From: Cryobacterium glucosi
Lineage (GTDB): Bacteria; Actinomycetota; Actinomycetes; Actinomycetales; Microbacteriaceae
DNA length: 64,000 nucleotides
Direction: 5' to 3'
Assembly (NCBI RefSeq): GCF_004402235.1
Contig: NZ_SOFS01000012.1
Span: 186,001 to 250,000, forward strand
Under the pieces are notes generated by a model that saw only the letters and a program-made list of their open reading frames with translations, ran no database searches and had not been told where the DNA came from. This document shows positions 17,281 through 26,722 of the stretch, one piece after another; position 1 is the stretch's first letter, and every line of letters begins with the position of its first letter. The translations under genes and the position numbers were made by a program.

Positions 17281-18525
17281 ATGGCATCGAAGAAGATCTT
17301 TGGAATCGTACTCGCTGGTGGCGAGGGCAAACGACTGATGCCGTTGACGGAGGACCGCGCAAAGCCGGCCGTTCCGTTCGGCGGCAACTACCGGCTCATC
17401 GACTTCGCACTGTCCAACCTGATCAATTCCGGGTTGACCCAGATCGTCGTCCTGACCCAGTACAAGTCGCACAGCCTCGACCGTCACGTCTCCCAGACCT
17501 GGCACGTCTCCGGCGGCTTGTTCAACTCATACATCGCGTCCGTGCCCGCGCAGCAGCGCCTCGGCAAGCGCTGGTTCTCCGGCTCCGCGGACGCAATCCT
17601 GCAGAGCCTCAACCTGATCCACGACGAGAAGCCCGACATCGTCGTCGTGGTCGGCGCCGACCACGTCTACCGCATGGACTTCAGCCAGATGATCGCGGCC
17701 CACATCGCCTCGGGGGCACAGGCGACGGTCGCTGCGATCCGCCAGCCGATCGGCCTCGCCGACCAGTTCGGCGTCATCGAGGTCGACGGGGCCACTCCGG
17801 ACCACATCCGGGAGTTCCGCGAGAAGCCGAAGGACGCGATCGGCCTCGCCGACGCGCCGCACGAGGTGTTCGCCTCGATGGGCAACTACGTCTTCAACGC
17901 CGACGCCCTGATCGAGGCCGTGCTGCGTGACGGAGAACGCACCGACTCGAGCCACGACATGGGCGGGGACATCATTCCCGACTTCGTGTCCCGCGGCGAA
18001 GCCGGTGTCTACGACCTCCAGCGCAACGAGGTACCGGGCTCCACCGATCGCGACCGGTACTACTGGCGCGATGTGGGAACCATCGACTCCTTCTTCGAGG
18101 CACACCAGGACCTGATCAGCGCGCTCCCGGTCTTCAACCTCTACAACCAGAAGTGGCCGATCTTCAGCCAGCAGCTCAACTCGCCGCCGGCCAAGTTCGT
18201 CCGTGACGGGCGTGGTTCGCTCGGCACGATGATCGACTCGATCGTGTCCCTCGGCTGCGTCATCTCCGGCGCCCACATCGAGCGCAGTGTGCTCGGGCCG
18301 TGGGTGGCCATCGATTCCGGCGCCCACATCGCGGACTCGATTCTCTTCGACCGGGTGCAGATCCTGCCCGGCGCGACCGTCCGTCGGGCCATCCTCGACA
18401 AGAACGTCGTCGTCGCCGCCGGAGCCTCCGTCGGTGTCGACAGGGACCGTGACCTCGCGCGCGGCTTCAGCGTCACCGAGTCCGGCATCACCGTCGTCGG
18501 CAAGGGCGTGCACGTACACCCGTGA
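17281..18525 (+). CDS. glgC: Glucose-1-phosphate adenylyltransferase (ADP-glucose pyrophosphorylase)
   Basis: A 414-residue enzyme making ADP-glucose from ATP and glucose-1-phosphate, the committed step of glycogen/alpha-glucan synthesis. The nucleotide-binding loop [20 protein letters not shown] is at about residues 12-31 and a C-terminal left-handed beta-helix (hexapeptide-like repeats such as [13 protein letters not shown]) follows from about residue 300. The frame is open far upstream, but that part is antisense to glgA; ATG 17281 gives the standard family N-terminus. Its last 4 bases (GTGA) overlap the serB start. Confidence 0.96.
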   Translation: MASKKIFGIVLAGGEGKRLMPLTEDRAKPAVPFGGNYRLIDFALSNLINSGLTQIVVLTQYKSHSLDRHVSQTWHVSGGLFNSYIASVPAQQRLGKRWFSGSADAILQSLNLIHDEKPDIVVVVGADHVYRMDFSQMIAAHIASGAQATVAAIRQPIGLADQFGVIEVDGATPDHIREFREKPKDAIGLADAPHEVFASMGNYVFNADALIEAVLRDGERTDSSHDMGGDIIPDFVSRGEAGVYDLQRNEVPGSTDRDRYYWRDVGTIDSFFEAHQDLISALPVFNLYNQKWPIFSQQLNSPPAKFVRDGRGSLGTMIDSIVSLGCVISGAHIERSVLGPWVAIDSGAHIADSILFDRVQILPGATVRRAILDKNVVVAAGASVGVDRDRDLARGFSVTESGITVVGKGVHVHP

Positions 18526-19169
18526 CCCGTCCCACTCGTTTCCTTGTCGTCCTCGATTCCGATTCCACCCTGATTGAAAACGAAGTGATCGAGCTCCTGG
18601 CGGATGCTGCGGGCTCGCTCGAACTCGTCGCTGCGGTGACCGAGCAGGCCATGCGCGGTGAGATCGACTTCGCCGAGAGCCTCCGTGCCCGGGTGAAGAC
18701 CCTCGCCGGGCTGCCGGAGAGCGTCTTCACCGACGTCGGGCTCCTGGTGCGCCCGACTCCGGGCGTGCACGAGCTCATCGCCGGACTGCATGCCCACGGC
18801 AGCAGAATCGGGGTCGTCTCCGGCGGTTTCCACGAAGTGCTCGATCCGCTCGCGGAGAGCCTCGGCATCGACCACTGGCGAGCCAACCGGCTCGAAGTCG
18901 TCGGCGGCCACCTCACCGGCAACCTCTTCGGGCCGATCATCGACGCAACCGCGAAGGCGGATACCCTCCAGGAGTGGGCGGCGGAACTCGGCGTCGCGCT
19001 CCCCCAGACCGTCGCCGTCGGCGACGGAGCGAACGACCTGAAGATGATGCACGTCGCGGGTCTCGGCATCGCGTTCAACGCGAAGCCTCTCGTGCGGGCA
19101 CAGGCGGATGTCGCGATCGACATCTGCGACCTCAGCCAGGTCCTGCCCATCCTCGGCCTCCGCGGCTAG
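18522..19169 (+). CDS. serB: Phosphoserine phosphatase SerB
   Basis: A 215-residue HAD-superfamily phosphatase, final step of serine synthesis (phosphoserine to serine). HAD motif I is DSDST (12-16) with nucleophile D12, motif II is SGGFHEVL, and motif IV is [11 protein letters not shown] with the magnesium ligands. It lacks the N-terminal ACT domains found in mycobacterial SerB2, so it is the short form without serine feedback domains. The GTG start overlaps the glgC stop by 4 bp, so it is probably translationally coupled to glgC; there is no obvious metabolic link. Confidence 0.93.
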   Translation: MTRPTRFLVVLDSDSTLIENEVIELLADAAGSLELVAAVTEQAMRGEIDFAESLRARVKTLAGLPESVFTDVGLLVRPTPGVHELIAGLHAHGSRIGVVSGGFHEVLDPLAESLGIDHWRANRLEVVGGHLTGNLFGPIIDATAKADTLQEWAAELGVALPQTVAVGDGANDLKMMHVAGLGIAFNAKPLVRAQADVAIDICDLSQVLPILGLRG

Positions 19170-19205
19170 CACTTCCACTACAGGCGCCGCCGTGTCCGGT
19201 GGACT

Positions 19206-20867
19206 CTAGTCGCGTCTGGGTGGTCCGGTGAGGACCTGGTGGGCGCGGTGCCTGTTCGGTGGCCGCCAGAGTCGTTGCGGATCGATCAACCCAGGGGCCC
19301 GCACTTGCGGTGAGCCCTTCACCATGCGGATCTCCCACCCGGAGGTGTCGATGCTGTGGTGATGGAACCAGCAGAGTAAGACCCCGTTGTCGACGGTCGT
19401 CGGGCCGTCCTGGGCCCAGGGCTTCACGTGGTGTACTTCGGCCCAGTGCGCCGGGGCTTTGCACCCGGGGATGATGCAGCCGCCGTCCCGGGCGGTAATC
19501 GCCCGGCGCTGGGCCCGGTTGAAGTACCGTCGTTCCGGCCCGAGCTTGAGCACCTCGTTGTGCTCGCCGAACAGGACCCCTTGGAAGCCGCCATCACAGA
19601 TGCGCTGATGCACCGTCTTCAAAGACACGGGGGCTTCGACCCCGTCGATCCACCCGACCCCGACCCCCGAGGCGAGGTCGGCGGCGTTCACGTGCACCAT
19701 CACCGTCAGCGCCGACCCGCCCATCGACGGGGTGTCCGTGTCGCGGGCGGCGTGTTCGAACAACGCCCGGAGGATGTCGGCGCGTTTCTCCCCGCCCGTG
19801 CGGGTATCCGCCCGGCGCTCCCGGAGCTCTGCCTCGATCACGTCCAGATCCGGGCCCGTGTCGCTCTCGCCGTCCGCGGTCTCGGCGCCGGGAATCATCT
19901 GCCCCGAATCCATCAGCGCCTGTTCCTCGGCGGTGGGGAACGCCGGGCGGGCGTGGAAGCTGAGGAAGGCGTCGAAGAGGGTGTTCATCACCCCGAACAG
20001 TTCCGGCGTCACTCCACCCTTCACCGGGTACAACCCGTTCTTGAGTTGTCCGAAGCCGATGTTGGACTTTGCCTCGAACAGGTCCTCGGTTGGGAGGACC
20101 CCGTCGGGGTCCAGGGCTGCCTGCCACTGCGCGACCATGCCCCGGATCAGGTCCGTGGTCACCGGGACACCGGCCCCGGCCAGGTTCTCCGTCTCCGGGG
20201 TGATCAGGCCCGCCGCCGTGGCGACCAGGGCCCGCTCCGCCGTGAGTAGGTCATCCGGCGCCACCCGGTGACTGATCACCTGCAAACCCGCCACGATCAA
20301 CTCCGCCGTCTCCACCCCGATCTCCCCCGCTGCCAGGGCGGCCCCGACCGTCGGGAACAAGGGCGGCAACCAGCTGCTCCCGCCGCACGGCCGCGGCAAC
20401 ACCGCGTCGCCGAGCTTCGTGCGCCGCTTCACTTCCCGGGCCGACACCCGCGTCACCCGGGTGAGGACATCCCACGGGCCCGTGCAGCCCATCCGCCAGG
20501 CCAGGCCCTCGCGGCCGAGGACCCGGGCCCTCCGGTCCACATCCGTCGCCGTGCTCACCCTGGCCGCGTCCACTGTCCGCCCGATCGCCTCCACGGTGCT
20601 CAGCGCCGTGACCGCTTCTGTGTCGCTGAGCAGCCCGACCGGGATCGCGGCCAGGGCATCGGCGAGAACCGCCTGGGCCTCGGCGAGCCGGGCGACAGCA
20701 TCCGCATGCACCGACGGCACCGACCCGGCCAGACCCTCCGCGCCCTCGAAACCCTCGACAACCGCAACCGGATGGGCCGACTTGACGCCTGCGATGGGCT
20801 GATCTCCCGCGACCCCGGAACCGGGTGCCTGCGGGGTGTGTGACTGGGGATCCCAAGCTCCTGCCAT
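19206..20867 (-). CDS. DUF222 domain protein with C-terminal HNH endonuclease
   Basis: A 553-residue protein with an N-terminal DUF222 region (about residues 55-400) and a C-terminal HNH nuclease domain (about 445-505). The HNH core reads CIIPGCKAPAHWAEVHHVKPW followed by NGVLLCWFHH, with paired cysteine and histidine metal ligands. The family is the actinobacterial 13E12-repeat type, often present in many copies per genome and of uncertain function. ATG 20867 is 6 nt after TAGAAT (20874-20879, minus). The gene is complete, stands alone between serB and the oxidoreductase, and shows no terminal repeats. It could be a mobile or homing-like element, or a host nuclease. Confidence 0.88.
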   Translation of the reverse strand: MAGAWDPQSHTPQAPGSGVAGDQPIAGVKSAHPVAVVEGFEGAEGLAGSVPSVHADAVARLAEAQAVLADALAAIPVGLLSDTEAVTALSTVEAIGRTVDAARVSTATDVDRRARVLGREGLAWRMGCTGPWDVLTRVTRVSAREVKRRTKLGDAVLPRPCGGSSWLPPLFPTVGAALAAGEIGVETAELIVAGLQVISHRVAPDDLLTAERALVATAAGLITPETENLAGAGVPVTTDLIRGMVAQWQAALDPDGVLPTEDLFEAKSNIGFGQLKNGLYPVKGGVTPELFGVMNTLFDAFLSFHARPAFPTAEEQALMDSGQMIPGAETADGESDTGPDLDVIEAELRERRADTRTGGEKRADILRALFEHAARDTDTPSMGGSALTVMVHVNAADLASGVGVGWIDGVEAPVSLKTVHQRICDGGFQGVLFGEHNEVLKLGPERRYFNRAQRRAITARDGGCIIPGCKAPAHWAEVHHVKPWAQDGPTTVDNGVLLCWFHHHSIDTSGWEIRMVKGSPQVRAPGLIDPQRLWRPPNRHRAHQVLTGPPRRD

Positions 20868-21042
20868 ACCCCGATTCTACCCCGAATCGAACACGAATGC
20901 GAGACTTACTCACATAATTTTAGGCTTCTCATCTTGAGTTTCACACCTGGAAACGAGGGTACCGACCCCTGACGGACGCTGTGCATGTGACCGGCGCCGT
21001 TCGCCAGCGGTGTGACGATCCGTCCGACCTCAGTCGGGGAGT

Positions 21043-22038
21043 TCAGCGCGGAAGGACGACGAGTTTTCCGCCGGCGGTACCGGCCTCCATGTCGCGGTGG
21101 GCCTGCACGATCTCATCGAGCCTGTAGACACGGCCGAGCGGGACGCGCGCGTGACCGGCTGCGACGGCGTCGAGGAAGGCCTGCAACTCCGCTGATGTCA
21201 GGTCTGCGGCCTCTCCGGAATACGCGGTGAGGCGCACTCCGTTGGGAAGCCAGTCCATCGGGTAGAACTCGTCGATCGTCCAGGTGTCGGAGAGCATCCC
21301 GGTGAAGCAGACGGTGCCTCCGGCTCGCACCGCTCGGAGGGTGTCGCGCAGGACGTTGACGCCGACGAGCTCGACGGCTCCGTCGACACCGCCAGGCACG
21401 ATCTCCCGCACCCGGCGCGCGACCTCGCCATCGTCGATGATGACGTGGTCGGCGCCTGCAGCCTCGAGCAGGCCGACGCTCGAGGGATTCCGCGTGGTCG
21501 AAAGCACCCGCATCCCGCGCAGCGCGCCGAGGGTGGCCAGCGCGAGGCCGACAGAGGACGTTCCGCCGCGGATGAGCAGGCTCTGGCCGTCGGCGGCCTG
21601 CAGCCCGACACGCAGCGACCCCGCCGCGGTCTGCAGCATCTCGGGCACGGCACCGAGCACGTCCCAGCCGAGTCCGCTGGTGAAGGGCACGACGATCGCG
21701 GCCGGCACCGACACGTATTCGGCGTAACCGCCGTCGAAGGAGCGGCCCATGCCGCCCATCATCGCGGCCACCTGGGCGCCGACGGGATACTCCCCACCCG
21801 GGGCATCCGCTATCGTTCCGACCGCTTCGATCCCAGGAATGCGCGGAAACGAGCCGGTCGACGCGACACCGGAACGGAAGTGGAGTTCGGACCGGTTGAG
21901 CCCGAAGGCCTCAACCCGGATCAGCACCCATCCGGGTCGCGGCGTCGGCATCGGCACGTCACGGACGCGCAGAACACCGGGGTCACCAGGCCCGTCGACG
22001 ACAACCGCCCGCATTGTCGCCGTCATTGTCGGTCTCAT
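21043..22038 (-). CDS. Zinc-free quinone oxidoreductase / MDR-family alcohol dehydrogenase
   Basis: A medium-chain dehydrogenase/reductase of about 331 residues, closest in style to NADPH:quinone oxidoreductases. A GroES-like N-terminal half is followed by a Rossmann domain with the nucleotide-binding segment IRGGTSSVGLALATLGA. The catalytic and structural zinc cysteines of alcohol dehydrogenases are missing. The substrate is unknown. It follows fabG by 8 bp on the same strand and is probably cotranscribed. The start is uncertain: ATG codons at 22038, 22026 and 22014 are all in frame, and none has a clear ribosome-binding site. Confidence 0.82.
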   Translation of the reverse strand: MRPTMTATMRAVVVDGPGDPGVLRVRDVPMPTPRPGWVLIRVEAFGLNRSELHFRSGVASTGSFPRIPGIEAVGTIADAPGGEYPVGAQVAAMMGGMGRSFDGGYAEYVSVPAAIVVPFTSGLGWDVLGAVPEMLQTAAGSLRVGLQAADGQSLLIRGGTSSVGLALATLGALRGMRVLSTTRNPSSVGLLEAAGADHVIIDDGEVARRVREIVPGGVDGAVELVGVNVLRDTLRAVRAGGTVCFTGMLSDTWTIDEFYPMDWLPNGVRLTAYSGEAADLTSAELQAFLDAVAAGHARVPLGRVYRLDEIVQAHRDMEAGTAGGKLVVLPR

Positions 22039-22046
22039 GGCGGAGG

Positions 22047-22757
22047 TCAGTGACCCATTCCGAGTCCGCCGTCGACCGGGATCACGGCGCCGGAGATGTA
22101 ACCGGCGTCGTCGCCCGCGAGCCACGTGACGACCTTGGCGACCTCGGCGGGGGAAGCGAAGCGTCCTGCCGGGATGTTCTTCTTGTATTCGGCCTGGACG
22201 GCCTCGGAAAGCTCCGCGGTCATCTCGGTCTCGATGAAGCCGGGTGCGACGACGTTCGCAGTGATGCCGCGGGCGCCGAGCTCGCGGGTGACCGAGCGGG
22301 CGAGCCCGACGAGCCCGCTCTTGGAGGCGGAGTAGTTGACCTGCCCGGCGGAACCGTAGAGGCCGACCACGCTCGAGATGAGCACGATCCGGCCGAACCT
22401 GGCCTTGAGCATGCCCTTGGATGCGCGCTTGACGACGCGGAAGGCACCGCTCAGGTTCGTGTCGATGACGGAGGTGAAGTCGTCTTCCGTCATCCGCATC
22501 AGAAGGGTGTCTTTGGTGATGCCGGCGTTGGCCACGACCACTTCAACCGGTCCGAGGGACGCTTCGATCTCGGTGAACGCGGCGTCGATCGATGCGGCGT
22601 CGGTGACGTCGGCACGTACCGTGAGGCTGCCCTCTGGGCCGGACCCGGAGCGGGCCGTGACCGCGACGCGATGGCCCTGGCGCACGAATTCTTCGGCGAT
22701 GGCAAAGCCGATCCCACGGTTGCCCCCGGTCACGAGAACGGTCCTGACGGAGGGCAT
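22047..22757 (-). CDS. fabG: 3-oxoacyl-ACP reductase-like short-chain dehydrogenase (FabG)
   Basis: A 236-residue short-chain dehydrogenase. The cofactor loop is TGGNRGIG near the N-terminus, NAG is in VVANAGITK, and the catalytic tetrad uses S in LISSVVGLYG plus Y-x3-K in VNYSASKSG. These features and length match FabG, which reduces 3-oxoacyl-ACP in fatty-acid elongation. Mycobacterial-type FabG1/MabA is the nearest form I recognise. No inhA or other fatty-acid gene is adjacent. ATG 22757 gives the family N-terminus; the frame could extend 14 residues further. Confidence 0.88.
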   Translation of the reverse strand: MPSVRTVLVTGGNRGIGFAIAEEFVRQGHRVAVTARSGSGPEGSLTVRADVTDAASIDAAFTEIEASLGPVEVVVANAGITKDTLLMRMTEDDFTSVIDTNLSGAFRVVKRASKGMLKARFGRIVLISSVVGLYGSAGQVNYSASKSGLVGLARSVTRELGARGITANVVAPGFIETEMTAELSEAVQAEYKKNIPAGRFASPAEVAKVVTWLAGDDAGYISGAVIPVDGGLGMGH

Positions 22758-22891
22758 ACGGTTCCAATCTATTCCCAGCGAACGACCAGCCGTACGCACG
22801 TATATTCCAGTTTACGGTGTCATCCCACAGACCGGGCGAGACGTAGGCTTATCAGGCAAAACCTCCACCGGTTGACCGAAGCGATGAGAGT

Positions 22892-23263
22892 ATGAAACAG
22901 CAGTCGATCACGTCCCTGCCTCCGTCTCCGGAGGCCGAGCGACGCGCCCGGATGATCAAATACTCGGTGACCATGGGCATCCGGATGGTGTGCATCGTCC
23001 TGATGCTCTTCGTGCACGGCTGGTGGCTCCTGGTCTGCGCCGCCGGAGCGATCCTGCTCCCCTATTTCGCGGTCATCGTCGCAAACGTCCACGGAAACGG
23101 CGCGGGAACCGCCGTCGTCCGCCCGGGAGCCGTTCAGCTCTACCGCGGTCAGTCCTCGACCAGTCCTGAATCCTCGTCGGCCGCCCAGTCGCCCCCCGGG
23201 CAAGCCTCCGACCGGCCGGCGCCGACTCACGACCCGTCCCGCGGCCCGGGTACGGACGAATGA
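22892..23263 (+). CDS. DUF3099 family membrane protein
   Basis: A 123-residue actinobacterial protein of the DUF3099 family, function unknown. Residues about 22-65 contain two adjacent membrane segments (around 28-45 and 47-66) preceded by a basic stretch with R-x-R-M-I-K-Y, and the C-terminal 45 residues are a low-complexity serine/proline-rich tail. Its last four bases (ATGA) overlap the start of the next gene, so it forms a tight operon with a zinc-ribbon protein and SURF1. Confidence 0.85.
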   Translation: MKQQSITSLPPSPEAERRARMIKYSVTMGIRMVCIVLMLFVHGWWLLVCAAGAILLPYFAVIVANVHGNGAGTAVVRPGAVQLYRGQSSTSPESSSAAQSPPGQASDRPAPTHDPSRGPGTDE

Positions 23264-23520
23264 TCGGTTTCGACGACGACCTCGACGTACCGCGTTGTTC
23301 GAGGGCCGGCTGCCGGGAGGACGCGCAGTGGCGCATCGACTGGCGCAACCCGCGTATCCATACCGCTGACCGGGTCAAGACCTGGCTCGCCTGCCCGGAG
23401 CATGTCGAGTATCTGCGGGAATTCCTGGGTGCCAGGGATTTTCCGGTGGCCGTCTTCGCGCTCGAAGCTGCACCGGACACAACACCGGGCCGCCCGGCCG
23501 CAGGGACGGACCCGTCGTGA
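23260..23520 (+). CDS. Small zinc-ribbon-like protein of unknown function
   Basis: An 86-residue protein with a candidate metal site: cysteines in RCSRAGCRE (C13 and C18) and a later C-x2-H in ACPEH (about 44-48). Similar small actinobacterial proteins have sometimes been labelled acetone carboxylase in databases; nothing in the sequence supports that activity. The conserved core WRIDWRNPRIHT...KTWLACPEH suggests a folded treble-clef-like unit, with a disordered C-terminus. It overlaps both neighbours by 4 bp (ATGA upstream, GTGA downstream), so coupling to SURF1 is likely. Confidence 0.75.
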   Translation: MIGFDDDLDVPRCSRAGCREDAQWRIDWRNPRIHTADRVKTWLACPEHVEYLREFLGARDFPVAVFALEAAPDTTPGRPAAGTDPS

Positions 23521-24359
23521 CCGGCTGGAAGTTCGCCTTCACCCGCAGGTGGGCCGGATACCTCGTGCTCACCATCATCTTCGGCGCCGCCTGCGCCGGC
23601 CTCGGTATGTGGCAGTTCGCCAGGCGCAACGAGGCCCTCGTCGAGATCAACAAGGTCGACGCGAACTACGACCACATCCCGGTGAGCCTGACCGAAGCAC
23701 TTCCCACTCTCGATTCCTTCAACGAGTCACAGAAGTGGCTGCCGGTGACGATGACGGGAACGTACCTCGTCGCCGATGAGCTGATCGTGCGGAATCGCCC
23801 GCTGAACGTGCACCCGGGCTTCGAGGTGCTCACGCCGCTGCTCCTCGCTGACGGCACGGTCTTCGTCGTCGATCGTGGCTGGGTCCCCACCGGCGAGACG
23901 GCGGAGGCCCCCGGCCCGGTTCCCGCAGCGCCGACGGGTGAAGTCACGGTCATCGCCAGGCTCAAGGCCGGAGAACCGACCCTTCCCGGGCGCACGGCGA
24001 GCGGGAACCAGATCGCCACGATCCACCTCGCCGACGTCGCCGACCGGGTCGGCGCACCCACGTACACCGCGGCATACGGCCTGATGGCCTCCGAGGATCC
24101 CGCGCCGGCCACCCGGCCGGCCGGCGTGACCAGGCCGGTCGCGGACGAAGGCTCGCACCTGTCGTACGCGTTCCAGTGGATGCTGTTCGCCCTGCTCGGC
24201 TTCATCGGGCTCGGCTGGGCGGTGCGGCAGGAATTCCGCTCTCTCAACGCGGACGACCCCGAAGAGCGCACGCGCGCAGAGGAACGCGCCCGCCGTGCGG
24301 CCGCCAAGCCGCGTACGGACGCAGAGGTCGAAGACGACCTCATCGACAGCACGCACTGA
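23517..24359 (+). CDS. SURF1 family cytochrome oxidase assembly protein
   Basis: A 280-residue SURF1 homologue, an assembly factor of heme-copper (aa3) cytochrome oxidase in the membrane. A transmembrane helix lies at about 13-32, followed by the conserved W-Q-F-A-R-R context (GMWQFARR) and an extracytoplasmic domain with VRNRPLNVHPGFEVLTPL and VDRGWVP motifs; a second transmembrane helix is at about 215-235. The C-terminal tail is highly charged. GTG 23517 overlaps the previous gene. Heme A synthesis genes ctaA and ctaB are 7-9 kb away, consistent with a shared respiratory role. Confidence 0.92.
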   Translation: MTGWKFAFTRRWAGYLVLTIIFGAACAGLGMWQFARRNEALVEINKVDANYDHIPVSLTEALPTLDSFNESQKWLPVTMTGTYLVADELIVRNRPLNVHPGFEVLTPLLLADGTVFVVDRGWVPTGETAEAPGPVPAAPTGEVTVIARLKAGEPTLPGRTASGNQIATIHLADVADRVGAPTYTAAYGLMASEDPAPATRPAGVTRPVADEGSHLSYAFQWMLFALLGFIGLGWAVRQEFRSLNADDPEERTRAEERARRAAAKPRTDAEVEDDLIDSTH

Positions 24360-24389
24360 CAGACAGTACGCACCGACCGATAGCGGAAG

Positions 24390-25988
24390 CTAGGCGAGCA
24401 TGATCAGGTCGAGGTAGTCCTTGTTCCAGTGGTCCTCTGTGCCCTCCGGCATAATCAGCACGCGTTCCGGGTTGAGCGCCTCGACGGCGCCCTCGTCGTG
24501 GCTGACCAGAACGACGGCACCCTCGTAGTGCGCGAGCGCGTCGAGGATCTCGTCACGGCTCGCGGGGTCGAGGTTGTTCGTCGGTTCGTCGAGGAGTAAC
24601 ACGTTGGCGCCGGAGACCACGATCATCGCGAGGGCAAGCCTGGTCTTCTCTCCACCGGAAAGAACCCCGGCCGGCTTGTCGGAATCGTCACCGGTGAACA
24701 GGAACGAGCCGAGGACCCGGCGGGCTTCCATTTCGGTGATGTTCGGCGACGAGGACACCATGTTCTGCAGAACGCTGCGCTTGACGTCGATGGTCTCGTG
24801 TTCCTGCGCGTAGTACCCGATGCGGAGACCGTGGCCGGGGACGATCGTGCCGGTGTCCGGCTTGTCGACGCCCGCGAGCATCCGCAGAAGCGTGGTCTTG
24901 CCCGCACCGTTGAGGCCGAGGATGACGACCTTGGACCCGCGGTCGATCGCGAGGTCGACAGCTGCGAAGATCTCGAGGGAACCGTAGCTCTTCGAGAGGT
25001 CGTTCGCCATCAGCGGGGTGCGGCCGCACGGGGCCGGCACGGGGAAGCGCAGCTTGGCCACGCGGTCGACGGCGCGCACGGCGTCGAGTCCGGAGAGCAG
25101 CTTCTCAGCCCGGGCGACCATCTGGTGAGCCGCTGCCGCCTTGCTCGCCTTGGCGCCGAACTTTGCGGCCTGCAGCTGCAGGGTGGACGCCTTCTTCTCG
25201 GCGTTGGCGCGTTCCTTCTTACGACGGTCGGCGTCTGCGAGGCGCTGGCGCTGGTAGTTCTTCCAGTTCATGTTGTAGATGTCGATGACCATGCGGTTGG
25301 CATCGAGATAGAACACCCGGTTGACGGTCTCGCCGACGAGTTCGATGTCGTGGGAGATGATGATGACGCCGCCGCGGTAGTTCTTGACGAACTCGCGCAG
25401 CCAGACGACGGAATCGGCATCGAGGTGGTTGGTCGGTTCGTCGAGGATCATCGTCTCCGCGGCGGAGAACAGGATGCGGGCGAGCTCGATGCGGCGGCGC
25501 TGGCCGCCGGAGAGGGTCTGCAGCTCCTGGTCGAGGATCCGGTCCGGAAGGTTCAGGTTGCTCGCGATCGAGGCCGCCTCCGCCTCCGCTGCGTAGCCGC
25601 CGAGGGCGTTGAACTGGTCGGTGAGGTTGCCGTAGACCTTCATGGCCTTCGCGGCGACCTTGGGGTCGTCGCTGCCCATGTCGAGGCCGGCCTGGTAGAG
25701 GCCGAGGGAGATCGTGCCGAGGCCGCGGGCGTCGAGGATACGGGTGCGCGCGAGCATGGTCGGTTCACCGGAGCGCGGGTCCTGCGGAAGGTAGCCGATC
25801 TGGCCGGAGCGGTCGATCTGGCCGTGGGTCGGCATCGTCTCGCCCGCGAGCGTCTTCGTGAGGGTCGTCTTTCCCGCACCGTTGCGGCCGACGAGGCCGA
25901 TCTTGTCGCCGGCGGAGACGCGGAAACTGACGTCTTCCATGAGCACGCGCGCCCCGACTCTGATTTCGAGGTTTTGCACACTGAGCAC
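24390..25988 (-). CDS. ABC-F family ATPase (ribosome-associated type)
   Basis: A 532-residue protein with two ABC ATPase domains and no membrane segment. Walker A motifs are GRNGAGKTT (about 35-43) and GLNGAGKTT (about 350-358); signatures are LSGGQRRR and LSGGEKTR; Walker B motifs are MILDEPTNHLD and LLLDEPTNNLD. The linker of about 80 residues between domains is strongly charged and helical, as in ABC-F factors that act at the ribosomal E site. Antibiotic resistance versus general translation quality control cannot be decided. The start is GTG 25988. Confidence 0.92.
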   Translation of the reverse strand: MLSVQNLEIRVGARVLMEDVSFRVSAGDKIGLVGRNGAGKTTLTKTLAGETMPTHGQIDRSGQIGYLPQDPRSGEPTMLARTRILDARGLGTISLGLYQAGLDMGSDDPKVAAKAMKVYGNLTDQFNALGGYAAEAEAASIASNLNLPDRILDQELQTLSGGQRRRIELARILFSAAETMILDEPTNHLDADSVVWLREFVKNYRGGVIIISHDIELVGETVNRVFYLDANRMVIDIYNMNWKNYQRQRLADADRRKKERANAEKKASTLQLQAAKFGAKASKAAAAHQMVARAEKLLSGLDAVRAVDRVAKLRFPVPAPCGRTPLMANDLSKSYGSLEIFAAVDLAIDRGSKVVILGLNGAGKTTLLRMLAGVDKPDTGTIVPGHGLRIGYYAQEHETIDVKRSVLQNMVSSSPNITEMEARRVLGSFLFTGDDSDKPAGVLSGGEKTRLALAMIVVSGANVLLLDEPTNNLDPASRDEILDALAHYEGAVVLVSHDEGAVEALNPERVLIMPEGTEDHWNKDYLDLIMLA

Positions 25989-26080
25989 AGCAATAGTCCG
26001 TTCGGAAGGTTCGTGGGAGGGGTTCGGCCCGACCGGGCCAGCTATCTAGTATATTCTCGCGCGGCGACGGGGAGGGACGC

Positions 26081-26722
26081 TCAGAAAAGTGTGGCCCGGA
26101 GCGTGTTCCCGAGCCACTCCCGGTAGGCCCCGAGGGACCAGTCCAGATCGAGCACGAGGGAGCGGTAGACCTGCGGGTGGGCGAGCGCCCAGATCGCCGC
26201 GGCCGCCTCGTGGTCGCTGAGGCCGCTGCGCAACGCATGGCGGTCGCGCAACGCCGTTGCCGTCTCGCTGAAGTTGTGCAGCAACCGTGCGGACTGGCGC
26301 AGCTCGAGACGCGCCACGTCGGCATCGACCCCCGCGGCCTGCGCGACGACCCTCCGCAGGGCGGCGGTGCGCACGTTCGTCTCGACGCACCAGTCGACGA
26401 GGAGGCGGATGATGTCGGTCGCCGAGCGCGGTCCGCTCGCCTCCCGGGGTGACGCCACCGGATCCTGGAGCGCGGACTCCCCACTGCCCGACGGCTCCGT
26501 GGCACCACGCTCGAGTACCGCCGCAAGCACGTCGGCCTTGAGGCCCACGGAATTGTAGATGGTCTGCACCGCGACACCGGCCTCCGCGGCGATCGCCGCG
26601 ATGGATGCCGCGATGTACCCGCGCTCGAGCATGAGGCGCTCGGCCGCGTCGAGGATGACCGTCCTGGTCGCCTCGCTTTGCGCCGATCGACGGCTCGGCC
26701 GCGTCCTTCCGGGGGAATCCAT
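26081..26722 (-). CDS. TetR family transcriptional regulator
   Basis: A 213-residue TetR-type regulator. The N-terminal helix-turn-helix spans about residues 14-60 (ILDAAERLMLERGYIAASIAAIAAEAGVAVQTIYNSVG region), and the C-terminal all-helical ligand domain has no recognisable specificity. I start at ATG 26722 rather than 26758, because the -10-like hexamer TATGCT (26729-26734, minus) is 6 nt upstream and would make a leaderless message. A palindrome covers that promoter and may be its own operator. Targets unknown; the next gene on this strand upstream is far away. Confidence 0.88.
   Translation of the reverse strand: MDSPGRTRPSRRSAQSEATRTVILDAAERLMLERGYIAASIAAIAAEAGVAVQTIYNSVGLKADVLAAVLERGATEPSGSGESALQDPVASPREASGPRSATDIIRLLVDWCVETNVRTAALRRVVAQAAGVDADVARLELRQSARLLHNFSETATALRDRHALRSGLSDHEAAAAIWALAHPQVYRSLVLDLDWSLGAYREWLGNTLRATLF

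Noticed and set aside
23260..23520. Acetone carboxylase activity for the small protein
   Set aside because: The label circulates for similar small proteins, but 86 residues with a zinc-ribbon-like pattern cannot form that large multi-subunit enzyme.
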